Origin: Odiellus spinosus
Taxonomy: Eukaryota > Arthropoda > Arachnida > Opiliones > Phalangiidae
Direction: 5' to 3'
Length of the DNA stretch: 64,000 bases
Assembly (NCBI GenBank): GCA_963920705.1
Contig: OY987226.1
Span: forward strand, 16,680,501 to 16,744,500
In this document: positions 38,351 through 50,300 of the stretch, in pieces
How the letters are laid out: each line of letters opens with the position of its first letter
Position numbering within the stretch: the first letter of the stretch is position 1
The notes under the pieces: generated by a model
Seen by the model: only the letters and a program-made list of their open reading frames with translations
The model's database searches: none
Told to the model about the DNA's origin: nothing
Program-made: the position numbers and the translations under genes

Positions 38351-41300
38351 ATGAAAGATATGTGGGTTCTAATTTCTGGAACATCGTTACTACAATCGAA
38401 AGTAAGACAAGGCTTAGGACTGTTTTTCCATGTGCTAACTTGTTCTTCACATCACAAGTTCACAGCTTACCAAATTCGGTTTGTTTGTTTAATCGAACTT
38501 ATAAATCTACTTAAATATATTTATCGCAGGAACTGGTAGGAACGGAACTAGAATCTAATTCTGATCGTATATTAAATGGAATATTGTTTTACAAAAGTGA
38601 AAGGTAAAATAACACATTGCTAGTGAATTCTGTTAACTAGGGTTTGCCTAATGGTGCTTAACGGAATGGCATGCGTAACGGAATCATCACCATCCAGACA
38701 TAACTTGATTACAAATTTCTCTTTAATCTTAGTTCTGAATCTAAAGTGGAATTGGAGAAATTAGTCGCGGAGAAACACCAATTACAATTTATTGAGAAAA
38801 TCCACCAACTCTTGAAAATTAGTGAAGTTCAGTGCTACACATTATTTTGCTCGTATCTTTTGTATGAATATAAAGGAACGAGAGAAGCACTTCAAGTGAG
38901 ATTATAATCCAAATTTCAACTAAATATCAGACTAATAAAACTGATAAACGTTTTAGACGACGTTAAAAAGCGAAAGACATTCACAAACTCTATTACAAGA
39001 AGTATGGAATTACTATTACGGAGAACGTTTTTACGCTCTTTTATGTATGAAACAAGTTTTATGTCATTGGCAAGATGAAAATCACCCTTATCAAGTAAGT
39101 TTAATTTAATTTAACCTAATTAGGCATAATTTTAACCATAGAATAAAATGGGAAAAAGGTTAAAACATTTTCAAAATCATATAGGATCTCTACGAAGGTT
39201 TTCTTGAAAGTATTAACAAAGATGGTGTCATAGCGAATAAGGTTATATCGCAACTAGAAGAAGTTAACAACGCTGAAATTCCTAATAGAGAAACTTATGG
39301 CCAAAACTTTGTGAGTTAATAATTAATATTCTACTCTATATTTAATTTTAATGTATTACTTAAGTAATATTTTTTTATTTTAGAATGACTCTTTGCTATA
39401 CCGGTGGGTTGTATACAATCTTAAAGAACAGGTAAATGATCATACAAACAAATTAAGATTAATTTTATATAGTTAAATTACATTTTAGCTTGAAATTCTT
39501 CAAATCTTGATACTTTTGTTTAAAGACATGGAAGCAACGACTGAAAATCTCAAACGAATGTTAACAGTTTTTCAGGTAAGTCCAAACTAGGGGTGTGCGA
39601 GTACTCGCAAATTGCGAGTACTCGGTCGCGAGTCCGAGTCCTCGGACTCGCAACACGTTTTTCCAGGACTCGCGCGAGTACCCGAGTCCTCCACCAAGGC
39701 TAAAAATTACTCGCATAGGACTCGCAATAGGTATAAAAATCGGACGAGTCCTAATTTTTGGGGGGAGTTTATATTTTTACAGCAGTTTCTATACATTTAG
39801 TTAATTTACTTTACCTTTTAGCACTTTTACTACTTAAAAAATCCTTTATCACCGAAAATTCCAATACAATAAAATGTGATTAAAGTTACTAAACGTTTGT
39901 CTTTTTGAATAAATATGGTGTTTTTAATATAAATAAGCGAGGTTAAGTAATAATAAATTATACATTAACTAAAAAATTTAAAAATTTGGGACTCGTCTTG
40001 GACTCGGCTAGAAATTTTGGACTCGTATTGGACTCGAAACCATTTCTTAAGGACTCGAAGACTCGTCGAGTCCAGTTTTTCAGGACTCGGACTCGGACGA
40101 GTCCAGTTTTCCAGGACTCGGGACTCGACTCGAAACCAAAAAAACAGGACTCGCACACCACTAGTCCAAACTAAACTTTCATTGATATTTAATTAATTTT
40201 AATTATTAAATATAGAAACATAGTTTTGGTCAGAAACTTCTTTACCGTCATTATATAAGCGACGCCATTCAACATTTAGTCGAAACAATAGGGTAATTCT
40301 TTAACTTTCTATTCTTTTAATAAAATTTTAATTTGAATTAATTTTAATAATTTGTTTTTAATAAAATCCAGATTTCTTGAAAGTGTTCTATTTGTGGAAT
40401 GTTTGGAATTGGAATGGCTTCAAAATTGTTCCGATCGCAAAAGTGACGAACATTACTTGTTAAATAACAAGAATACGCTGCAAGATCTTGATCGCGCAGT
40501 CTGTTGCTTGGGATATCATGTTCAACACGGACCTATTTTGTTAGCTTGGATGTTATTAAGACATTGGTCCAATGATAAGAGGATGGCAGATAGAAACGTT
40601 ATCATTCAACTAGGAAAATCCGCCCTCAAACTTCAAGTTTTTGATTATATGGCAAAGAGTTTAAGCCTATCCCTGCTTCAAGGTGATGGAGTAAGTTTCA
40701 AAAATATTTTTACTTTTACTAGCTTTAGGCTTAAAAAATACAAAGCTAATTTACTAAATTTAAATCTTATTTACTACTTAATAATTTTATTTTTAGTAAT
40801 TAATTAATTTTATGTTTGATGGAATTGGATTAGTTTTGATTGATGCTAAGCCTTACAAATTGTAATAGCCGTGACCAAGGCTTAACAAATTTATTTTAAA
40901 TTGTTAATTTTAATCATAAGTGGCTCCTAATTTATTAACACATGTACCAATTCTACAAAGTATTTGCAACTAGCCTTGTTCCTTGTAGTTGCAACAACTT
41001 AGGCCTAACGAATGTAGATGAAATTGTTTATTTCTTCTTAGGTGGCTCCTAATTTACTCAAAATTTAGTTTTATTTTAAGCCAATTTTATTAGCATTTGC
41101 CACTAAGTCTTGTTCCTTCATTCCTTGTAATATAAACAACCAAGGCTTGAGGAATTACTATTAATTTGATGTATAGCCAATTATAGTGGTTCCTAATCTG
41201 CTTAACACACTCATGTACACATTTTACTATTGACGAATTCGAAATTTCCATACTTATAAACCAACTTCCAGGGGCTACAGCCATTGGGATACAAATAAAA

Positions 41301-44300
41301 TGATGGATTTTCATAATGGATGGCGCTCCTGCGCCTCACTCTATCTCTCGCTCTTGTACCTATCCAAGTATTACAAACATTGCTATGGGAAACGCATCCA
41401 GTCTCAAAGCGCAAGGGGAGGGGTTACTGCCTAGTTTGTCTCTCTCGTTATAGCTTAGCCAATCTGAATAGGATCAAAATGGGAACTACGATAGTGACAT
41501 TTAACACATCGGCGCGTAAAGAGTGTACCCCAATGGCGCGCTGCCCCTGCAAGTTCCTCTTCAATTTCTAATTCGTCTATTAAAATACATGTGCTAAGCC
41601 TTGTCTATTGTAGTATATCAATGACCAAGGCTTCGCCTAATTATGTTATTTCGTAGGTGGTTCCAAATTTACTTAACACAGTCGTGTATAGTTTAATGTC
41701 AATTTTACTATCAGCGTTTGAACTCCGAACTCTCGGTGACACTGAAGTTAGTAATGGAATTAATTATCTTTGGCTTAATTTAATTAACTACAAATGTTTT
41801 AATTTTAGAAAGTAACCAGTGTAGCTGTAAGAGTTTTGCGTTATCAAAACACTGCGGGTGATTTTTGGAAGAAAGGCTTAGAGGAAGGACTCGGTTTACT
41901 ATTAAACGTAGCCTTGTCCATATTTCCTGTTGAAATCACTCCTACTTTGAGAATATTAACATCATTAGCTAAAGCGGGACCCGATAGTGCTTCAAAAGTA
42001 GGTTTAATAATTATCAAGAATAGATTTAACACAAGAATATTGAAGAGCTATACCTTTGTATGTGCGCGCTAGTCACAATGGGGCGGAGCCTATGGGGTCT
42101 TACACCATGCCTCCTGTCACTTGCTCAGGAAGCCGTTAACGGATTTCTACCTTAAGTGCAGGGGATATCAGTCTGCGGGGATGGAGGAGCTGGCTGCAGA
42201 GCTAGCTGAGTGTCGCGGACCTCAAAACCGCGTGATAATCATATCACAAATGTCAACTCCCGTTTGTGACTAGCGTTATACTGGAGCTATAGCGTATGAT
42301 TCAATATTCTTGTGTTAAATCTATTCATATTAATATTATTTATGTATATATTTAATTTTACTTGTGTTTTGAAAAATGTAGGTTATGGATTTAATGCAAA
42401 ATCTTCCGTCTTATTGCGAAGCTGTGAATGAATTTACCGATTCAGTAACGATTCATGATCAATGGCAATTAATTAGGGATAAACGCCCTTACATTAATGA
42501 TTCCATCATAATTAGACATGGAACCATTGGAGAATTGATAGGAAATTGCGGTGATTTAAATTTAACTTTTTTAAATTTTGATTTTATAATAATCAATATT
42601 TTTGGGCCTAAATAACCCCTGATTATTTGCCCCAAATGCTTGGCCTAAATAGCGTGTAGTCTTCTGTAGGGTAGTTAGGCCCTTAAATGTTTATTAATGC
42701 AGCTGTTGGCATTAAGGCCCAAATTACATTTTTGGACCTATAGAGCAACCGACACGTGGTGGCAAATATCTAGGTCCACATTTGGCCTAAATTATTATTT
42801 ACGGTGAAATTTTGGGCCTAAATACTCGCTACCACTGCTATTGGCTGTAGATATGTAGGCCCAACAACGTCACACTATTTACTCAAAATGATTTCGGCCT
42901 AAATATCATGATTTTGTTAGACATATTTTGGCCCATATAGTGACTGTTTAGGCTAAATATCAATTTAAATTAAAATGTATATGGTTAAGTTTGAATGTAT
43001 AAATTGGGTTTATCTGATTGGTTCCATTTTATGCTTCACTTACATTCAAAATACATTTTTGGCACGGTGATTCTGAGAATAAATTCAAAAACTGTTTCAT
43101 TTTTAGCTCGTATTTTCCTTTTAATAAAATATCAATTTTAATATTTTTTATAGTAAAATACTTTTGTTGTACTTTTAGATAAAAGCGGTAGACCATTGGT
43201 ACGTTGGCATCAAGTAGTAAATGGATGGCAAATCTCTCTTCTTGAAACGCAAGTTTTATTAAACCGCGTTACAGTCCGAGATTGTGTGACTTCGGAATTT
43301 GTTGGTCGTATTTCTGATTTGGCCAAGTTTGTTCGTGAAATAATAATTGCCAAACCTACAACGATGCCGCAACTTGAACATTTGTTACGAATTTTATTAA
43401 TAACTCTTTCGAAGTAAGTTTACCATCAATTTGAATCTTTTAAATTAGTCTGATTAATTCTCTCGTAGAATATCTCTCTTGCCTCAACCGCCGACGAAAC
43501 TTCTGGCCTCTATTTTGGACGTAATCTCTGCTTTTTCCAAACATTGTTACCAGGACATTTGCCATCATTTGTTAAATAACAATTTCTTACCGTTTTTAAC
43601 TGGAAATTCAGAATCAATAGAAGAGTTAGTCAGGTACAAATTTTAAAACTTTTTAGTTAATCTCTCTAATTTAGCAGATTTGATAGCGATATTGGGGTCA
43701 TTGGTTGCCAAGTGGCTTCTAAATTAAAAATAAGGAGCAAATTAATTATGATCTTATTTACTAGTTAATAACTTTATTTTTTAGTTATTAATTAATAATA
43801 AGTCTTATGGAATTTGATTGCTAGTAAGGCCTTGTTCCTTGTATATTTTAATTTGTAATAACAACGACCAAGGCTTAACGAATTTGTTAAATTTTTAGTT
43901 TAATTAAGAGATTTCTAATTTTAAAGGGGAAATTTTGGAATTGTTAGAAAAATTAGCCAGGTGTGATAAGATCTACATTAACGAATTTAATTATTTAATT
44001 ATTCTCTCTTTTAAATTAGCGGAGTTAATAGCGATATTGGGGTTGTGGGCCGACAAGTGGCTCTACAAGAACAAGCCAGTGGAAACTACGAACTCTTACT
44101 TTCTTTTCTTGATTTAATGGACAAAGAGGTAATTTTACTAATTAAATTAAATTGAAATATATTAATATTTATTTTAATAGGAATTTTTGAAAGACGAGAA
44201 GAATTCTTTTTTACCCTGTCTGGGTTTCATTTTACGTGATATTTTTCCAAACCATCATAAATGGCGTTTCGTGAAACAAGGAACGAGAGAAATGATTGGA

Positions 44301-47300
44301 GTCAAGTGTTTAAACATCTTTCATAAATTGCTGCAGTTAACCGACTGGGAACATCACTTCAAATTAAGGTAAATATTCAACTGTTTCAACAAGCTATGAA
44401 ATTTAACGTAAGCCCTGGTTCACTTTCGGATTTTTCTACTTTTTAAAAGTAGATTTCAAACAACATAGTTCTTAGTCTGAGATATTTAAGCTTATTTCTG
44501 ATGTCTCGTTTGTTTTCATATAATATGTTGGGCATTCTGAAATTTCACATATTTAAACAAAGTAAGAGGGTACTTTGCCTCCGCGAAGAAATAATGAAAC
44601 TAAGTCAAGACACAATCAAACTATTTAATAATCCGTGATGTTTTCTTGTCCGTCCCGTATTGTAGTTTGCAAAGCTAGTAGTAGGTGGGGTTAAGAGCAT
44701 AATTAATTGGTTTTTGTTTTGAATCTGAAATTCTTGATGATTTGTAAATGCACATTTTTAGAGAAGCTTATGTAAACTCTACGCATGCTAACCATTCCAT
44801 GGTTCTGCAATTATTTTTACTAAGCCTTGCTTATACATTTTCTTACTAAGCCTTGGTTATGAATTTTTTCACTAGGTCAGAAAAACAGAAGGGCAGAACC
44901 ATGTTTTATTGAAAAAGACGGGCAAAACCAGTCTTAATGAAAAAATTCATAACCAAGGCCTAGTGAAAAAATTCATAACTTATGAATTTTTTCACTAGGC
45001 CTTGGTTATGAATTTTTTCATTAAGACTGGTTTTGCCCGTCTTTTTCATTAAACCATGGTTCTGCCCTTCTGTTTTTCTATTTAAGCCTTGATACATATT
45101 TTTTGCTGGACATATTCACGAATGATCTGCTAAGGGCACTAAGCGTTATCTTATATAATTTTGAGAATTAAATTTCATTCAATACTCACTTATTGAGATT
45201 TTCAAATCATCAAACGATTATAAATTTTTAAAAATTTCAGCAAAAGTCAAGAAGTTTGCGTATACAGTTTGCTTCATACAGCAGCTTCAAAATCATTACT
45301 ACGAATAGTTTCAACTGGCGAACATGTCATTCGTAGTGCCATGGAACAACAAGGATGGTAAATAAATTCAAAAATAACTAAATATATTTTTAACAAAATT
45401 AAACCCGCTCTGCAGTCAATCTCAAGGCTTGGGTCAACAATTAACGGCGTTAGTTCGACTCTCTCTATCAGTTTTGAATCGTTTATTACTGTTACGTAAT
45501 TCAATCTCGACCAAAAAGAATTCTCATTCTTCTCTGGAACAATCCTTATTGGCGTTACCGTCCCAACCGAACCAACTTCACCTTATTTTGGGAGTCGCTT
45601 ATTACGCGTTTCAAAGATATGACCCCCGTCTCGCCGCATTATCTGTCCAACTACTTCGAAGGTGCGCTCAGGTTTGTTAATTTTTTTTTAACTAATCATA
45701 AAATGTTTGGTATTAGATAAAATCTAGATTTAATTACAATTTATTCAAGGACTATCCAATGTCCTTATTGGCTTGTTTGGGGTCCGAAGCTTCGGCTGTA
45801 CGAGATTTATTTCTCTTAAGATTAAAATCGCCTAGTGAGGATATTCGTTTGAAAGTAGCCATTATTCGTTTTCTAACCGCCTGTGTTCGAAAACAACCTG
45901 GTCTTCTTGAGATGTTTGTCAATGTTAAAGATGATGCCGATGATAGTAAAGATGCTACAAAAGTAAGTTTTTTAACTTTAAATTTATTTATGCACATACA
46001 TGTACATTATTTTTATTTTCTTGTCCTCATTTAAGTCGCTAACACTTTATTCAATAAATTGATTCGTTAACCCTTTGTTAAAAAGGAAGAAGAAGAGAAT
46101 TGTCTGCAATGCGCGATTGAAATCTTAAAACACAAGAAAAAAGGGGCTGGATTTTGTCCCAGAGATCTTCATTGTGCTGTAGTGGAATTTCTGCATTCAT
46201 TGTGGGCGGCGCATCATCTGTTAGCTATCCAAGAACTAAAAAAAGAGTAAATTTATTCAATTCTTGTAATTCCTGTATTATCAAGTACATGCAAGAGTAT
46301 ATGAAAATCCTCCCTAAGAGTATCGATCTCAGCCATTGGCTTGAACTTGCGTCCGTGACCCACAAATGTTTCGTAGGCTCAGACAATATAATCAATCTTT
46401 ACACATTTATGAAAGCCTCCATGGTCGAATGAAATCATAGATTTGACAATGTTTTTGGAAAAATCAAAACTCCCTTAATTTTTCTTAACTTTTTAGACCT
46501 ATTTTGAAATTCCTTGGCTTTTGCAGGTTTCCAGTTTGTGGCAACCCTGTCAGTGTGTTTTCTATTTTATTAACTAGAAGTGAATTTTTACTTACAGAAA
46601 GTAAAACTTCCACACTAAATAAATAGCCTTACAATAGCAGAACACAAAGTTAATTTCTTATGCGTATTTCGAGTATGGATGTTTCCATGAAAATTACAAA
46701 TTTAGATGACACAGAAAAATTCAATTTAAATAGTTCGATATTCGGCCGAAGCCAAATCTTTACGGTGCCAAAGCGGACAATTCCCGCTTCGTACCATCCC
46801 TAACTTTTTGGACAAGAATCTTCGCCCTCCTTGGTTGAAAACGGACTCTAACGACAGTAAGCCAAGCATGATATTAGCCTACCCCTCCCCCATAAAGTAT
46901 TCTTCTGCCCTTTGTAGAGGGAAAGAACTTTAAGAAGGAAAATTTCCATTCCCCACTCGCCGCCTCGGATTGCTCATAGAGGCGGATCATTATACCTAAC
47001 ATTCCAGAGCGATACTCTTAAGGAGGATTATCATATACTCTTGGTACACGTAATTTGAACAAATTCAATTTTTTCAGACCAACTTTATGGTCTATTTTAT
47101 GCGATCCTCTGCTCAAAGAAGATAATTTAGAGTCTATAGATTGCCGGATTATCGCGTTCCTCTTGCATACGTTAGCGCTACAGGGATTTCATAGAAATAT
47201 CTTCGGAGAGTAAGTTATTGAATTTAATCTGTTTCAATCATTTAATTTAAATAGTTTCAAACTTTCTATCATTGAATTTAATTTGTTTCAATCATTGAAT

Positions 47301-50300
47301 TTAATTTGTTTCAATCATTGAATTTAATTTGTTTCAATCATTGAATTTAATTTGTTTCAATCATTGAATTTAATTTGTTTCAATCAACGAAGTTAATTTG
47401 TTTCAATCAACGAAGTTAATTTGTTTCAATCAACGAAGTTAATTTGTTTCAATCAACGAAGTTAATTTGTTTCAATCAACGAAGTTAATTTGTTTCAATC
47501 AACGAAGTTAATTTGTTTCAATCAACGAAGTTAATTTGTTTCAATCAACGAAGTTAATTTGTTTCAATCAACGAAGTTAATTTGTTTCAATCAACGAAGT
47601 TAATTTGTTTCAATCAACGAAGTTAATTTGTTTCAATCAACGAAGTTAATTGGTTTCAATCAACGAAGTTAATTGGTTTCAATCAACGAAGTTAATTGGT
47701 TTCAATCAACGAAGTTAATTGGTTTCAATCAACGAAGTTAATTGGTTTCAATCATCGAAGTTAATTGGTTTCAATCATCGAAGTTAATTGGTTTCAATCA
47801 ACGAAGTTAATTGGTTTCAATCAACGAAGTTAATTTGTTCCAATCAAAGAAGTTAATTTGTTTCAATCAACGAAGTTAATTTGTTTCAATCAACGAAGTT
47901 AATTTGTTTCAATCAACGAAGTTAATTTGTTTCAATCAACGAAGTTATAATTTGTTTCAATCAACGAAGTTATAATTTGTTTCAATCAACGAAGTTATAA
48001 TTTGTTTCAATCAACGAAGTTAATTTGTTTCAATCAACGAAGTTAATTTGTTTCAATCAACGAAGTTAATTTGTTTCAATCAACGAAGTTAATTTGTTTC
48101 AATCAACGAAGTTAATTTGTTTCAATCAACGAAGTTAATTTGTTTCAATCAACGAAGTTAATTTGTTTCAATCAACGAAGTTAATTTGTTTCAATCAACG
48201 AAGTTAATTTGTTTCAATCAACGAAGTTAATTTGTTTCAATCAACGAAGTTAATTTGTTTCAATCAACGAAGTTAATTTGTTTCAATCAACGAAGTTAAT
48301 TTGTTTCAATCAACGAAGTTAATTTGTTTCAATCAACGAAGTTAATTTGTTTCAATCAACGAAGTTAATTTGTTTCAATCAACGAAGTTAATTTGTTTCA
48401 ATCAACGAAGTTAATTTGTTTCAATCAACGAAGTTAATTTGTTTCAATCAACGAAGTTAATTTGTTTCAATCAACGAAGTTAATTGGTTTCAATCAACGA
48501 AGTTAATTGGTTTCAATCAACGAAGTTAATTGGTTTCAATCATCGAAGTTAATTGGTTTCAATCATCGAAGTTAATTGGTTTCAATCAACGAAGTTAATT
48601 GGTTTCAATCAACGAAGTTAATTTGTTCCAATCAAAGAAGTTAATTTGTTTCAATCAACGAAGTTAATTTGTTTCAATCAACGAAGTTAATTTGTTTCAA
48701 TCAACGAAGTTAATTTGTTTCAATCAACGAAGTTATAATTTGTTTCAATCAACGAAGTTATAATTTGTTTCAATCAACGAAGTTATAATTTGTTTCAATC
48801 AACGAAGTTAATTTGTTTCAATCAACGAAGTTAATTTGTTTCAATCAACGAAGTTAATTTGTTTCAATCAACGAAGTTAATTTGTTTCAATCAACGAAGT
48901 TAATTTGTTTCAATCAACGAAGTTAATTTGTTTCAATCAACGAAGTTAATTTGTTTCAATCAACGAAGTTAATTTGTTTCAATCAACGAAGTTAATTTGT
49001 TTCAATCAACGAAGTTAATTTGTTTCAATCAACGAAGTTAATTTGTTTCAATCAACGAAGTTAATTTGTTTCAATCAACGAAGTTAATTTGTTTCAATCA
49101 ACGAAGTTAATTTGTTTCAATCAACGAAGTTAATTTGTTTCAATCAACGAAGTTAATTTGTTTCAATCAACGAAGTTAATTTGTTTCAATCAACGAAGTT
49201 AATTTGTTTCAATCAACGAAGTTAATTTGTTTCAATCAACGAAGTTAATTTGTTTCAATCAACGAAGTTAATTTGTTTCAATCAACGAAGTTAATTTGTT
49301 TCAATCAACGAAGTTAATTTGTTTCAATCAACGAAGTTAATTTGTTTCAATCAACGAAGTTAATTGGTTTCAATCAACGAAGTTAATTTGTTTCAATCAA
49401 CGAAGTTAATTTGTTTCAATCAACGAAGTTAATTTGTTTCAATCAACGAAGTTAATTTGTTTCAATCAACGAAGTTAATTTGTTTCAATCAACGAAGTTA
49501 ATTTGTTTCAATCAACGAAGTTAATTTGTTTCAATCAACGAAGTTAATTTGTTTCAATCAACGAAGTTAATTTGTTTCAATCAACGAAGTTAATTTGTTT
49601 CAATCAACGAAGTTAATTTGTTTCAATCAACGAAGTTAATTTGTTTCAATCAACGAAGTTAATTTGTTTCAATCAACGAAGTTAATTTGTTTCAATCAAC
49701 GAAGTTAATTTGTTTCAATCAACGAAGTTAATTTGTTTCAATCAACGAAGTTAATTTGTTTCAATCAACGAAGTTAATTTGTTTCAATCAACGAAGTTAA
49801 TTTGTTTCAATCAACGAAGTTAATTTGTTTCAATCAACGAAGTTAATTTGTTTCAATCAACGAAGTTAATTTGTTTCAATCAACGAAGTTAATTTGTTTC
49901 AATCAACGAAGTTAATTTGTTTCAATCAACGAAGTTAATTTGTTTCAATCAACGAAGTTAATTTGTTTCAATCAACGAAGTTAATTTGTTTCAATCAACG
50001 AAGTTAATTTGTTTCAATCAACGAAGTTAATTTGTTTCAATCAACGAAGTTAATTTGTTTCAATCAACGAAGTTAATTGGTTTCAATCAACGAAGTTAAT
50101 TGGTTTCAATCAACGAAGTTAATTGGTTTCAATCAACGAAGTTAATTGGTTTCAATCAACGAAGTTAATTGGTTCCAATCAACGAAGTTAATTGGTTTCA
50201 ATCAACGAAGTTAATTGGTTTCAATCATCGAAGTTAATTGGTTTCAATCAACGAAGTTAATTGGTTTCAATCAACGAAGTTAATTGGTTTCAATCAACGA

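Noticed and set aside
39595-40174. Several 60-70 aa frames rich in Arg/Ser
   Set aside because: They come from gactcg words of the hAT-like MITE and its inverted repeats.
46154-46432. 92-aa frame overlapping Nup188 exon 20
   Set aside because: It is in a different phase from the Nup188 exon, which joins cleanly to exon 21; the tail is intronic.
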